In this document: positions 17,976 through 27,817 of the stretch, piece by piece | Layout: each line of letters begins with the position of its first letter | How positions within the stretch are numbered: position 1 is the stretch's first letter | NCBI GenBank assembly: GCA_937883755.1 | Contig: CAKZYA010000012.1 | Location: 59,143-123,142 of the forward strand | Source: an uncultured Flammeovirgaceae bacterium | GTDB lineage: Bacteria; Bacteroidota; Bacteroidia; Cytophagales; Cyclobacteriaceae | DNA: 64,000 nt | Reading direction: 5' to 3' | Translations under genes and position numbers: made by a program | Notes under the pieces: model-generated | What the model was told of the DNA's origin: nothing | The model's input: only the letters and a program-made list of their open reading frames with translations | The model's database searches: none

Positions 17976-18887
17976 TCAGTTTAAGAAACCTTGGAGCACC
18001 CATATTCTGAATTTGATCAGCATACTGCCTTTTGCTAGTTGACCTCGTAAAAGGTACCAGATAAACAGAATAAGGGTGCCTCCTATTTTAATTACCTCCT
18101 CCAACGCACGCTGAAATTTTTGAAATAAAGTCGCCGTGCTTAGCCGCTCTTTTTCACTTTGTCCTACTCCTTGGGCTAATCCTTGAATATAGTTCTTAGT
18201 CAATCTTCTTTTGGGAATAATATGATCCACTACTACGTCAGGCGCATAATAAATCGGTGCGTTATCATTCTTAAGCCGATAAATCAGCTCTTTTTCGTCA
18301 CCACCCATTAAACCAGTTCCTTTTCTACCAAGGGCTACATTAAAAGTACCGTATTGATCGAAAACAGTCCGTCGAAAAATCATATTAGCACCTACTGGAA
18401 ACTTTCGGCCAGTGAATAGGCGAGGGGAACTACCCATATCCAGCGCAGAAACCAGGGGAAGTAAAAAGTGCGACATCCACTTTGGTTCTTTTTCTTCGTA
18501 CACTGGAATTATTTTACCCCCAACAACTAGTATTTCTTCGTTCTCTTTAAAGAAATGAATAATATTTCTGCCAAACGGTTTGTGAACGAATGCGTCATCG
18601 TCAATGAAAGAAACCAACTCAGCTTGAGACTCTTCAATCCCTCGGTTTCGGGAGTAAGAATGTCCTTGGTTGGTTTCAACAACGTAATGAAAGGGAGCAT
18701 CTGGGTGATCAGAAATAAAATCTTGGCAAATTTGGGCTGTCCGATCGGTACTATTATTATCAACTATAATGACTTCGTATTCTAATTGGGGTAAATCCTG
18801 CCGAAGTAAGTGGTCTAAAGTCTTACCGATATACTGATCCCGATTATACGTACAAACAATAATAGATAGTTTGGGTAAACTACTCAT
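17976..18887 (-). CDS. family 2 glycosyltransferase
   Basis: This 303-residue GT-A glycosyltransferase has LSIIVCTYNRD at the N-terminus, VIIVDNNSTDRTA, SRNRGIEES and the metal-binding SFIDDDAFV (about residues 93-101). GGDEKELIYRL contains the likely catalytic acid. A hydrophobic segment near residues 265-285 may anchor it to the membrane. Its ATG overlaps the stop of the YfhO gene in an ATGA arrangement, so the two are translationally coupled. Together they may add sugars to a lipid carrier or a surface polymer; acceptor and donor are unknown. Confidence 0.82.
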   Translation of the reverse strand: MSSLPKLSIIVCTYNRDQYIGKTLDHLLRQDLPQLEYEVIIVDNNSTDRTAQICQDFISDHPDAPFHYVVETNQGHSYSRNRGIEESQAELVSFIDDDAFVHKPFGRNIIHFFKENEEILVVGGKIIPVYEEKEPKWMSHFLLPLVSALDMGSSPRLFTGRKFPVGANMIFRRTVFDQYGTFNVALGRKGTGLMGGDEKELIYRLKNDNAPIYYAPDVVVDHIIPKRRLTKNYIQGLAQGVGQSEKERLSTATLFQKFQRALEEVIKIGGTLILFIWYLLRGQLAKGSMLIKFRIWVLQGFLN

Positions 18888-21361
18888 GCAACTGGCACTT
18901 TTTTGCCTATAGGTCGTACACTCAAAACTAACGCGGCTACTGAGACCAATAATAATAGAATCGACGAAATCAGTGATACCATACTACCCACCCGGTAGGA
19001 GGCAGGGTTAAAGGAAAACTCAATAGTGTGCTGCCCAGCCGGAATAGTTAGGGCGCGGAATGCGTAGTTAGCCCGGAAGTAGTCAGTTTCTTGTCCATTA
19101 ATTTTTACTTCCCAGCCATCGGGGTAGTAGATTTCGGAGAAAACGGCGAAGCTTTCGGCAGCAACGTTCGCTTCGTACTTAAGATAGTTAGGTTCGTATT
19201 CTACTAAACTAATTTCACCTTCGCTGCTAAAAGTTGTGCTGGGTAGCTCAAAATCACTAGTGTTGACTACAGCCGTTTGAGCAGGGTTGATCGTGCCGAT
19301 GGCTTCAATGGCCTCGTTGGCATTTTCTGCGGTTTGCACCTGACTGACCAACCAGGCATTTCCCAGAGCTTGATCATTCACGATAACTGCATTTTGAACC
19401 TCACCGGCTTTTATATAGCGGGTATTCAGCATATTGAGTACGGGCGTATTCGTAAAATCTCGTTGTCCTTGTTGTAAACTTTGAATCATTCGGTTCATTT
19501 CTTCACCCAAATGATTTTCAATCAAATCTTGATAGCGCCCTAGCTTGGCACCATGATATCCTCCGATTGAAGCATGAAAGTAAGAGGTAACTCCGTCGTT
19601 GAAGGGGTTTTGTAAGTTTAGTACCCGGGCGTGTGAGTTATTTTGTTGAATAATGAATTCATCAGCTTCGGTAGCAATCATTGCCGTAAAGCGGTTTCGC
19701 TCTCGTACATAATCTTCTTCAGTTAAAAATCGCTTGGCAACGGTCCAAAGGTCTACGGTAGAGAGTAAAACGACTACTGCGGCTAAGCCTAGATAGCTGA
19801 GTCTTTCTAATTTGAAAAAAAACAAAGCAGCAGTAGCTAGGAGACAAAATACTAACGAGCGTAGAGCATCACTCCTTAATAAATCAGGTCGGTCTTCTTG
19901 AATAGCATCTAAGAACTGATCACCAAACTGTTGCGCTAAGCGGTTATCGGCTGAACTTTGGAAGTCTAAAGCTCCGCCAAGAAGAATGAATAATAATAAA
20001 ATGCCGATCGGGGTACCGGCGGCAATAAAAAAGCGTTTACGGATTTTATCATCCCAACTGCTTTGGAGTAGTGCCTCTAATCCAATCAAACCCAATAGTG
20101 GAATGCAAAGTAGTGCAATAACCATTGCCATTTCTACCGTGCGGAATTTATTATAGCCAGGCAGGATGTCGTAAAGTAAATAATTGAAAGAAGGAAAATA
20201 TCTACCCCAAGTGAGCATAATTGAGAAAATAGTAGCAGCAACCAACCATGTGCGATGGGGTTGAGGAGCAAAAAAGCAGCCAATGAAGAATAGAAAAACC
20301 ATGATTGCTCCCGCGTAAGTAGGACCAGAAGTACCAGGAGTTTTTCCTCCCCAATATGTAGGGGCATTTTGGACTAAATTTTGAATTTGTTGTCGATTTA
20401 GATTAGTTCTTTGTAGAAAACTAGCCAAGTTAGAGTCCATACCAATATTTCGATTGCTGGCTCCGCCTGAAAAGTCAGGGACAAATAACGTCATGGTTTC
20501 AGCCATGGTGAGGCTGTAAGCAAAAACATAATCCCGATCTAAACCTTCTTGCTTACTTTCTCCTTCCTTTACCAAAGCGGAAGGTCCGCGGGTAGAGTAT
20601 TGTCCGTACTGATACGTATTCCAGATTCGGCCAAAATTGGTGCCTACGGCTAGTAGAGCGGCAGCAACTAATATCCCCGAGCGTATCAGAAAGGGTTGAA
20701 CTTCTTTCTGGCGAATGGCATGAACAAGCATAGCAATGCCGTAAAACAGCACGGTTAGCAATAAATAATAAGTAATCTGTAAGTGATTACTGTCGATTTC
20801 CAAAGCTAGTGCTAGTGCAGTCAGGGCAAATCCGCCGAGTAGTTTCCCCCGGTAGGTCAGATGAATACCTGCTAGTACAAGGGGCATGTAGGCAATCGCC
20901 TCAATTTTCCAGATATGTCCAGCTTCCAGACTTACAATATTAAATGTACCTAATCCATAAGCGATGGCTCCGGCCAAAGCCAGGTAGGGGCGAACCTTGA
21001 AGACAATTAGCAGAACATAAAAACTCAAGATGCACTTTAGAATGACCTCCGCCTGACGGGGAAAACCCAGTGAATATACTTTTTGAAAAAAATTGAGAAT
21101 ACCCTCGCCTTGGTACTTAATGTTAATCAAATAAGCCGGCATGCCTCCAAACATAGCGTTGGTCCACAGGGCCTCTTCTCCTGTTCTTTCCCGATACTCT
21201 TTAATCTCTTGCCCGGAGGCAACGCCCTGAGTTACATCGTACTGCTCAATCACCTTGTTTCCAAAAAACATAGGGCTGAAGAAAAGTATGGTAACAATCG
21301 CTAGAATCGCGACCGATACTAAGTGCGGTAAAACTTGTTCTTTGAAATTTAGTTTAGACAT
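18884..21361 (-). CDS. YfhO-family polytopic membrane protein
   Basis: This 825-residue protein has many transmembrane helices in the first 560 residues, then a soluble periplasmic part (about 575-790), then a last transmembrane segment. Typical YfhO features are the early FFSPMFFGNKVIEQYD, LWTNAMFGGMPAYLI and the late YYPDGWEVKINGQ and RALTIPAGQHTIEFSF. YfhO is related to GT-C-type glycosyltransferases and is linked to glycosylation of lipoteichoic acid in Firmicutes; the role in Bacteroidota is open. I start at the ATG at 21361; the frame extends 27 codons upstream, but that part does not look like protein sequence of this family. A TAAGTTTG box at 21406-21413 could be its -7 element. Confidence 0.8.
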   Translation of the reverse strand: MSKLNFKEQVLPHLVSVAILAIVTILFFSPMFFGNKVIEQYDVTQGVASGQEIKEYRERTGEEALWTNAMFGGMPAYLINIKYQGEGILNFFQKVYSLGFPRQAEVILKCILSFYVLLIVFKVRPYLALAGAIAYGLGTFNIVSLEAGHIWKIEAIAYMPLVLAGIHLTYRGKLLGGFALTALALALEIDSNHLQITYYLLLTVLFYGIAMLVHAIRQKEVQPFLIRSGILVAAALLAVGTNFGRIWNTYQYGQYSTRGPSALVKEGESKQEGLDRDYVFAYSLTMAETMTLFVPDFSGGASNRNIGMDSNLASFLQRTNLNRQQIQNLVQNAPTYWGGKTPGTSGPTYAGAIMVFLFFIGCFFAPQPHRTWLVAATIFSIMLTWGRYFPSFNYLLYDILPGYNKFRTVEMAMVIALLCIPLLGLIGLEALLQSSWDDKIRKRFFIAAGTPIGILLLFILLGGALDFQSSADNRLAQQFGDQFLDAIQEDRPDLLRSDALRSLVFCLLATAALFFFKLERLSYLGLAAVVVLLSTVDLWTVAKRFLTEEDYVRERNRFTAMIATEADEFIIQQNNSHARVLNLQNPFNDGVTSYFHASIGGYHGAKLGRYQDLIENHLGEEMNRMIQSLQQGQRDFTNTPVLNMLNTRYIKAGEVQNAVIVNDQALGNAWLVSQVQTAENANEAIEAIGTINPAQTAVVNTSDFELPSTTFSSEGEISLVEYEPNYLKYEANVAAESFAVFSEIYYPDGWEVKINGQETDYFRANYAFRALTIPAGQHTIEFSFNPASYRVGSMVSLISSILLLLVSVAALVLSVRPIGKKVPVA

Positions 21362-21486
21362 GGAGTGGAAAGTCAATGTTAGCGGTGAAATTACGATTCG
21401 CCACGCAAACTTACCCTCTATATTGATTAAAACTTTAGCCAAAAGGGTGCATTGTAAAAATGAATCTTTGCTGAGACGTCTACTTT

Positions 21487-23094
21487 ATGATCCAACTGCT
21501 TACACGTTTTTCTTGGCTTTTCATTATCTCTCTCACTTTTTTCAGCTTTTTCTACATAACTGTTTGCGCTCAGGATTATCCACCCAAACGGGAGTTTCGG
21601 GGAGTTTGGGTAGCTACAGTAGGCAATATTGATTGGCCGTCTTCCACGAGCTTAACTACCATAGAGCAACAACAAGAGTTTCAGAAGCTGGTAGCCTTTC
21701 ATAAGGCAAATGGTATGAATGCTCTAATTGTCCAAATCAGACCCAGTGCTGATGCACTGTACTTATCAAGCTATGAGCCTTGGTCGCGCTGGCTGACAGG
21801 ACAGGAAGGAAAAAGCCCCGATCCTTTCTATGATCCATTAGAATTTATGATTCAGGAATGTAGGCGGCAGCAAATGGAGTTTCATGCCTGGATGAATCCT
21901 TTCCGAGCCATTTTTAACCATGAGAAAGGGGACATTAGCGATCAGCATATTTTTTTTGATAACCCTGAGTGGATAATTCCTTACGGGCAACATAGTTACT
22001 TTGATCCGGGTCTACCGCAGGTGCGAAAGTACATTCTGAACGTGGTAATGGATGTTGTGCATCGCTACGATATCGACGGCATTCACTTCGATGACTACTT
22101 TTACCCTTATCGTATTGATACGCTATCTTTTCTGGATGATTTAAGCTTTTCCCGCTACGGTGAAGGATTTGTAACCATAGATGACTGGCGAAGAGATAAT
22201 ATCAACCAGTTTGTGCAGTCGGTTCACGATAGTATCGAGGTTGTAAAACCCAATGTTCGTTTTGGTATTAGCCCGTTTGGAGTATGGCGTAACAAGTCTT
22301 TTGACCTTTTAAGTGAAGCGTTACCGACCGATCTGTCGGTGGGGGCTGCTTCACTGGGCGGGCTTCCACCGGGTTCTGAGACTCGAGCTTCTCAAACAAG
22401 TTACGATGATCTTTATGCTGATGTAATTACCTGGCTGAAGAATGGCTGGATTGATTACGTGGCTCCCCAACTTTACTTTGGTATTGGCTTTGAATTAGCC
22501 GACTATCAGAAATTACTGAACTGGTGGGTGAAGCACACTTACGGGCGGCAGCTTTACATTGGTCATGCAGCGTACAAGGTTGGCCGTCCGGAAGATTCTC
22601 TTTGGAATGATCCTTTCCAGATCATTGATCAGATTACGTTAAATCGCCAAAGCTTTCAAGTGGATGGCAGCATTTTCTTTAGTGCTCGTTCGTTCCAATC
22701 GAATCCATTAGGAATTAACAATCGATTGCAAAAGGGAGTGTTTCAGCATGAAGCCTTGGTGCCCGTCATGCCCTGGCATTATAAAGATGTGCCCGCTCCG
22801 CCTCAGAACGTGGTAGCTGCCCGGAGAAGATCATCCGTACTTATGCAGTGGGAGCCCTTCGCCCATCAAGAAGACGGTTATTACATTATTTACGGAACCC
22901 AGGGTAAAGAACCACCCAATACGAGTGATCCTACTACCATTATCGCTAAAAGCTACTATCCTCAACTAACTTTTGAAGAAGCTGCTCGAACGGGGCTTTT
23001 CCGCAAGGCGTACACCTTCGTGATAACTGCTGTAAACCGAAATCACGACGAAAGCTTTCCTAGCCAACCAGTTCAGATCCGGCTCTTCTACTAA
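21487..23094 (+). CDS. GHL10-family (DUF187/YngK-like) secreted glycoside hydrolase
   Basis: This 535-residue protein has a signal peptide (cleavage near TVCAQ). The family motifs follow: REFRGVWVATVGNIDWPS at the start, LIVQIRPSADALY, WMNPFRA, DIDGIHFDDYFYPY with acidic residues expected for catalysis, and FGISPFGVWRN. The C-terminal 100 residues (about 430-535) form a fibronectin-type-III-like domain. The family is a TIM barrel related to GH10/GH13-like enzymes. Members are presumed to act on peptidoglycan-derived or surface glycans. It ends 4 bases before the stop codon of the converging peptidase gene. Confidence 0.85.
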   Translation: MIQLLTRFSWLFIISLTFFSFFYITVCAQDYPPKREFRGVWVATVGNIDWPSSTSLTTIEQQQEFQKLVAFHKANGMNALIVQIRPSADALYLSSYEPWSRWLTGQEGKSPDPFYDPLEFMIQECRRQQMEFHAWMNPFRAIFNHEKGDISDQHIFFDNPEWIIPYGQHSYFDPGLPQVRKYILNVVMDVVHRYDIDGIHFDDYFYPYRIDTLSFLDDLSFSRYGEGFVTIDDWRRDNINQFVQSVHDSIEVVKPNVRFGISPFGVWRNKSFDLLSEALPTDLSVGAASLGGLPPGSETRASQTSYDDLYADVITWLKNGWIDYVAPQLYFGIGFELADYQKLLNWWVKHTYGRQLYIGHAAYKVGRPEDSLWNDPFQIIDQITLNRQSFQVDGSIFFSARSFQSNPLGINNRLQKGVFQHEALVPVMPWHYKDVPAPPQNVVAARRRSSVLMQWEPFAHQEDGYYIIYGTQGKEPPNTSDPTTIIAKSYYPQLTFEEAARTGLFRKAYTFVITAVNRNHDESFPSQPVQIRLFY

Positions 23095-23098
23095 TTCT

Positions 23099-25054
23099 CT
23101 ATTGGCTTGGTATCATTTCGGCCGTAGGCTCTTCGGTATTACTCCGCAAATATTGGTTGAGAAATTCTAAGATCGCTTGATACCCTTCAATCTGGTTCTC
23201 TCTTTTAACAAACCCGTGCCCTTCGTCTTCAAATACTACATATTCTATCGGAACACCGTTAGCCTTCACTGCTTCTACAATCTCATCAGATTCTACTTGC
23301 AGTACCCGAGGGTCGTTAGCTCCCTGTAGTACCATGAGTGGCTTAGTGATTTGATCAGCAAAAAATAGCGGTGATTTATTATAAAGGGCAGCCGAATCAG
23401 TTTCAGGATTTCCCATTTCGGCGAATAATGACTCTCGGGCAGCTCCCCACCAGGGCGGAATGCTTTGCAAAGTTCGCAGCCAATTAGCTACTCCAAAAAT
23501 ATCCACTCCAACTTTAAACTCATCCGGGGTAAAGGTTAATCCGGCCAACGTCATGTAGCCGCCGTAGCTTCCACCCATAATCCCAATCTTCTCAGCGTCA
23601 ATGAAATCCAGCGTAGCTAAATAATCTTTAGCTGCCACACAATCTTTCAGATCTACATCACCGTGCTTCTGATTGTCAGCCATCTCAAAGGATTTTCCAT
23701 AGCCACTGCTGCCCCGGTTATTTACCGCAAAAATGGCGTAACCGTGGTTGACAAGATATTGCATTAACCCGTTATAATTCAGTCTGGATTGCCCTCCAGG
23801 GCCACCGTGTATCCATAGCATGGCTGGAGCCGGGTTATCGGCTGATGCCGTTTTGGGTTTGTACAGTATCGATGGAATCTCTAGATCGTCGTAAGAACTG
23901 AAACGTACTACTTCGCCTTCCACTAAATGCTGTTGCTTAATTTCGGGGTTCAACGTATTAGTTAAGCGCTGATACTCTCCGGTTTCAAAGTTATAAACAT
24001 ACAAGTCGCTGGGTGAAGTTGGGCTATTTATGTAGAAGGACATCAACCGCTCACTGTCAGAAATATTTACCGAAGTGATTTCTCCTTCCGGCATGTTAGG
24101 TAAACTTACCTGATTACCTGTCTCTTGATCGTAAATGGTGATTTGAGTTTGACCATCTTCATTGGTAGCAACTACTTGGTACTTTCCTTCTCGAGATTCG
24201 TAAGCGTACCAAATGTCCCAGTTGGCTTCTCTTACTTTTTCCATCTGACCGCTTGCTAAGTCGTAGCGACTTAGGTAGGCAAACTCACTGTCTTTATCAG
24301 CTAAAAAGTAAAGGTACTTGCCATCGTGACTAAAATATTGGGGCGAGTAGGCTACGGTATCGTTAGGGTCACTAATCATTTCGGTACTTCCTGTTTCTGC
24401 ATTGTACAGATATATATTCACTTTTTGCCGGGTGATAGGCTCAGTAAGGGATACTAGCTTCTTATCTTCAGAAATGGCCGCTGGATAGAATTGTCCTGGG
24501 TTCTCAAAAACCATTCGGGGTTGATAGGTAGCGGTATTGTTCTCAATGGCGTCAATCTGACTGATTTCCAGTTCGTATAAATCAAAAGCCTGAGGGTTAC
24601 GCTGATTGGAGGTGTAGAAAAAGCTCTGCTGATCGTAGCTCCAGCCGTAAAACTGAGCTTTAGCAGTTGAATCAGGAGTGAGATCAGTGGCTTCTCCATT
24701 TAAGTTTTTTACGTACAAATGATTAATCTCATTGCCACCCTGATCACTGGTAAATAAAATTCGTTCATCTTCGGGAAAATAGGAAATAGCAAAAATTGAT
24801 TCACTTTCAGAATTGGTTAGCTGCTGAGTATCTCCGCTATCAACCGGGATTTCGTAAGCGTTATAAATTCCAGTTTTCTTACTGTAATACATAATTTTGC
24901 TTTCATCGGGTGAGAAGGCACTTCCCCCAATTGGCTCAGTGTTGAGAAATTGCTCGATGGTATAAACTGGGATTTCTTCTTGCTCGAGAGTAGGAGCCTG
25001 GCAAGCAAATCCGAGAAGAATGAGTGCAGTGGAATGTAACCAAGTTTTTTGCAT
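23099..25054 (-). CDS. S9 family (prolyl oligopeptidase-type) peptidase lipoprotein
   Basis: This 651-residue protein has a lipobox at LLGFAC (Cys18). Residues 35-370 form a beta-propeller with repeated strand motifs. The alpha/beta-hydrolase catalytic domain has WIHGGPGG (414-421), the nucleophile in GGSYGGYMTL (Ser496), Asp581 in GANDPRV and His613 in DEGHGF, a complete triad. It would cut short peptides or acyl-peptides in the periplasm and is probably bound to a membrane by its lipid. It is divergent from the TIM-barrel gene with 172 bases between. Confidence 0.9.
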   Translation of the reverse strand: MQKTWLHSTALILLGFACQAPTLEQEEIPVYTIEQFLNTEPIGGSAFSPDESKIMYYSKKTGIYNAYEIPVDSGDTQQLTNSESESIFAISYFPEDERILFTSDQGGNEINHLYVKNLNGEATDLTPDSTAKAQFYGWSYDQQSFFYTSNQRNPQAFDLYELEISQIDAIENNTATYQPRMVFENPGQFYPAAISEDKKLVSLTEPITRQKVNIYLYNAETGSTEMISDPNDTVAYSPQYFSHDGKYLYFLADKDSEFAYLSRYDLASGQMEKVREANWDIWYAYESREGKYQVVATNEDGQTQITIYDQETGNQVSLPNMPEGEITSVNISDSERLMSFYINSPTSPSDLYVYNFETGEYQRLTNTLNPEIKQQHLVEGEVVRFSSYDDLEIPSILYKPKTASADNPAPAMLWIHGGPGGQSRLNYNGLMQYLVNHGYAIFAVNNRGSSGYGKSFEMADNQKHGDVDLKDCVAAKDYLATLDFIDAEKIGIMGGSYGGYMTLAGLTFTPDEFKVGVDIFGVANWLRTLQSIPPWWGAARESLFAEMGNPETDSAALYNKSPLFFADQITKPLMVLQGANDPRVLQVESDEIVEAVKANGVPIEYVVFEDEGHGFVKRENQIEGYQAILEFLNQYLRSNTEEPTAEMIPSQ

Positions 25055-25226
25055 GGCTGAAAGTGGGTTAGATTAGACCGAAACTACATCATTTGATAGA
25101 CTAATGCATTTTTGGTTGCAAATAAAATTCATTAAATAGTGATTATGGGCATAACGTATCGTGTATCATTTTTAAAGTTGTATTTTTAACATTGATTGAT
25201 GTTACTATTTTAAACGACCTAATTCT

Positions 25227-26141
25227 ATGAAGAGAAGAGATTTTATGAAAACCAGCGCTCTAGCTACCAGTGCTGGAACCTTAGCTACTAGCGCATTTGC
25301 TTATACTTCTGCCCCTCCCGAGAAGCGGTCATTTCAGATGAAATATGCTCCTCATTTTGGGATGTTTAAGAATCATGCGGGAGAAGATATTATTGATCAG
25401 CTCAATTTCATGGCCGACGTAGGGTTCACCGCCCTGGAAGATAATGGCATGATGAAGCGCCCGGTAGAAATGCAGGAAAAGATTGGACAGACCCTCGGCG
25501 ATCGGGGCATGGAAATGGGAGTGTTTGTGATTGATAAAGGAGGAAATGGTGCGAACACCCTGGCGGCAGGTAAGCAGGAACATATTGATATTTTTCTGGA
25601 TGGATGTAAACGTGCGGTAGATGTAGCTAAGCGTTGTAATGCTACCTGGATGACCGTAGTACCGGGTAATTACCAGCGCGATATTCCGATTGGCGTTCAG
25701 ACGGCTAATGTGATTGAGGCACTTCGCCGAGCGGCTGAAATTTTTGAACCTCACGGTCTAGTGATGGTACTAGAGCCATTGAGCGATACTCCTGATCTAT
25801 TTCTTCGCTACTCTGATCAAACATACTTGATTTGTAAAGGTGTTAACAGTCCATCTTGTAAAATTTTGTACGATGCGTACCATATGCAGAAAAATGAGGG
25901 TCACGTGATCCGAAATATTGACCTGACTTGGGATGAAATTGCTTACTTCCAGATTGGGGATAATCCGGGAAGAAAAGAACCCACTACGGGTGAAATTAAT
26001 TACAAGAATGTATTCAAATTTATTCACGAAAAAGGCTACCAGGGTATTATGGGAATGGAGCATGGTAACTCTATGCCAGGTAAAGAAGGGGAGATCAAAT
26101 TAATTGAGGCTTACGCTCAGGTGGACGACTTTGGAGCATAA
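25227..26141 (+). CDS. Tat-exported xylose-isomerase-like TIM barrel (hydroxypyruvate isomerase-like)
   Basis: This is a 304-residue protein with an N-terminal twin-arginine signal (MKRRDFMK followed by an Ala/Thr-rich stretch). The barrel has metal-ligand-like residues in the order seen for Hyi-type isomerases: the Glu in MVLEPLSD, the Asp in ILYDAYHMQ, the QIGDNPGRKEP segment and the Glu in GMEHGNS. Hyi proteins interconvert hydroxypyruvate and tartronate semialdehyde. Exported relatives in Bacteroidota more likely act on sugars or their acids in the periplasm. The family is sure; the substrate is not. Confidence 0.8.
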   Translation: MKRRDFMKTSALATSAGTLATSAFAYTSAPPEKRSFQMKYAPHFGMFKNHAGEDIIDQLNFMADVGFTALEDNGMMKRPVEMQEKIGQTLGDRGMEMGVFVIDKGGNGANTLAAGKQEHIDIFLDGCKRAVDVAKRCNATWMTVVPGNYQRDIPIGVQTANVIEALRRAAEIFEPHGLVMVLEPLSDTPDLFLRYSDQTYLICKGVNSPSCKILYDAYHMQKNEGHVIRNIDLTWDEIAYFQIGDNPGRKEPTTGEINYKNVFKFIHEKGYQGIMGMEHGNSMPGKEGEIKLIEAYAQVDDFGA

Positions 26142-26169
26142 AAAAAGCTGCACGGCTAAGGTGCAGCTT
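26141..26169 (-). terminator. intrinsic terminator, minus strand
   Basis: A 9-bp perfect stem (26145-26153 with 26161-26169) with a 7-base loop is followed, on the minus strand, by a U-run made by the A-run at 26141-26146. The A-run includes the last base of the stop codon of the plus-strand TIM-barrel gene. It terminates the 26198-27016 gene and probably stalls plus-strand transcription as well. Confidence 0.8.
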
Positions 26170-26197
26170 CTGAAATGTTCTAATAGTTAGCTGGCTT

Positions 26198-27016
26198 CTA
26201 GCGCGGAATGAGCATTAGCTCAGTATCAAGGCGTGTCAATTTATACTGATGGGTTCCGTTACCGCTCGTGAGCGAAAATTCTTCGTTGGCTTCATTTGCT
26301 GCGAATTGTCCGGTTTGCAGTAGCTCACTTTCGCTACCAGCTTTCTGGTAAAGAATTTCGTAGTCAACGGCGACCGAGCCTTCAGAGTACCATACTGAAA
26401 CCAGATAAGGAGTATTCTGATCCACATTACTCATGACTACTCGTTCAACCTCATTGGTATTTTCACTGAGTAGTACTTGATTATTCGGAAGTTCAACCAC
26501 TAAATCCATATTTGAAGATGAATTTTGATCCCACTTCAATCTAAGTTCGTACTCATTTTCATCAATATGGTGTTGATAGATACGCTCGGCATCTACTGTG
26601 CTAATGCGGGCATTTCCTTCCACAATGCTAGTTAGTGAGATTGATAGAATTTCAGCTTCACTTTCAAAGTCAGTATCCTCAAGTAAATCAAACTCAATGA
26701 AAGCTTCGGTCTCTCCCGCAGGTATAAGTAACGGCGATTCAGTAAGTAAACGTACGTCACCCGATTGGAGGTTGCTTGCTAACGTAATATTGCCACCAAC
26801 TGAAAAATCAATTAGGGTATTACCTTCTTGAGACTTGTCTAAATATACTCGTACTTGCTGATTTCCGCTGCCTTCTCGGCTGCTTGCTTCCGTTACAGAA
26901 AACTTAGCAACTGAAGTGGGTAGTCCGAAATTATTAGTATCTACGTCTTCTTGGCAGGAAAATAAAATACCACCGAGAAGCAATGTGTAAATAGGATATT
27001 TCATGATCTTATTCAT
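26198..27016 (-). CDS. lipoprotein of unknown function, Calx-beta-like
   Basis: The protein has about 272 residues. A short signal peptide ends in the lipobox ILFSC followed by Gln-Glu-Asp, a Bacteroidota-type surface-lipoprotein sequence. Residues about 30-135 look like a Calx-beta-type domain (VTEASSREGSGNQQVRVYLD, PAGETEAFIEFDLLEDTDFE, ISLTSI). The second half has LKWDQNSSSNMDLVVELPNN and later strands, probably another beta-sandwich. The longer frame begins with a TTG at 27025. I use the ATG at 27016; the ATG at 27004 (MKYPIYT) is equally possible and would give an almost identical lipoprotein. Role unknown; extracellular and calcium-binding is a reasonable guess. Confidence 0.65.
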   Translation of the reverse strand: MNKIMKYPIYTLLLGGILFSCQEDVDTNNFGLPTSVAKFSVTEASSREGSGNQQVRVYLDKSQEGNTLIDFSVGGNITLASNLQSGDVRLLTESPLLIPAGETEAFIEFDLLEDTDFESEAEILSISLTSIVEGNARISTVDAERIYQHHIDENEYELRLKWDQNSSSNMDLVVELPNNQVLLSENTNEVERVVMSNVDQNTPYLVSVWYSEGSVAVDYEILYQKAGSESELLQTGQFAANEANEEFSLTSGNGTHQYKLTRLDTELMLIPR

Positions 27017-27106
27017 ATCATACAAATATATTAATATTTTTTATTGATATTATTATAAATGTAAGTTTCTGCCTATATCTCAATTTTTTGAGTAAACATC
27101 TGTAAA

Positions 27107-27817
27107 GTGCTGATTAACAATGATATTATCGTCTACTTGCTCATTATCGGTAGTAGTATTGGAGCTATTGCGTGGGGGAAAATTGATAAATTGGGTGGGA
27201 TTGCTGGGTGCATCGTCACATGCTTGCTATTTGCCAGTAGTGGTTTCTACGGTATTTCACTTATTGCTGTATTCTTCCTAATAGGAACCGCAGCCAGTCT
27301 GTACAAAATCAACCGGAAAACTGAATTGAGGCTCGCTGAACCTCGCAGGAGCCAGCGTGGCTGGAAAAATGTGCTAGCCAATAGTGGCGCCGCCGCTGCG
27401 ATAGCATTGGTAGATATCATGTTTCACTCAATTCCTCAAACTGAGTTGTTATTAGCGGCGTGTTTCGCGGTAGCACTATCCGACACGCTCTCATCTGAGA
27501 TGGGAAATATTACAGGGCGAAACTACTTCAATATTATTTCTTTCAAATTGGGAGTACGAGGCCACGATGGAGTAGTAAGCTGGGAAGGTTTCGCTTGGGG
27601 ATTATTAGGGAGCTGCACCATTGGGGCAATATATTGGTTCAATTTCCACTCAATGTATGAGACTCTTCTGATCTGTCTGGTAGGGTTTTTAGGAAACGTT
27701 CTAGATTCGGTATTAGGAGCAACTTGGCAACGCAAAGGGTATCTGAATAACCATACCGTAAACTTAGCGAGTACTACCGTAGCTGTAGCTACCGCGCTAA
27801 TTATCATTTTTTGGTAG
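27107..27817 (+). CDS. DUF92 family membrane protein
   Basis: This 236-residue protein has about six hydrophobic segments. The DUF92 core is visible: RSQRGWKNVLANSGAAAAIAL, FAVALSDTLSSEMGN, GHDGVVSWEGFAWG and GFLGNVLDSVLGATWQRKG. The start is GTG at 27107. The family includes a plant phytyl-phosphate kinase (VTE6), but no bacterial function is settled. The 3' end overlaps the converging M1 peptidase gene by 14 bases. Confidence 0.78.
   Translation: MLINNDIIVYLLIIGSSIGAIAWGKIDKLGGIAGCIVTCLLFASSGFYGISLIAVFFLIGTAASLYKINRKTELRLAEPRRSQRGWKNVLANSGAAAAIALVDIMFHSIPQTELLLAACFAVALSDTLSSEMGNITGRNYFNIISFKLGVRGHDGVVSWEGFAWGLLGSCTIGAIYWFNFHSMYETLLICLVGFLGNVLDSVLGATWQRKGYLNNHTVNLASTTVAVATALIIIFW

Noticed and set aside
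21255..21632. 125-codon plus-strand frame spanning the YfhO/GHL10 gap
   Set aside because: It overlaps the starts of two well-supported genes in other frames and encodes no recognisable motif.
25329..25754. 141-codon minus-strand open frame
   Set aside because: It is entirely within the TIM-barrel gene and has no recognisable sequence; an antisense shadow.
27023..27030. TATATTTG (minus strand) as promoter of the Calx-beta-like lipoprotein
   Set aside because: It matches the -7 box, but the region is extremely AT-rich and no TTG stands at the right distance, so a chance match is likely.
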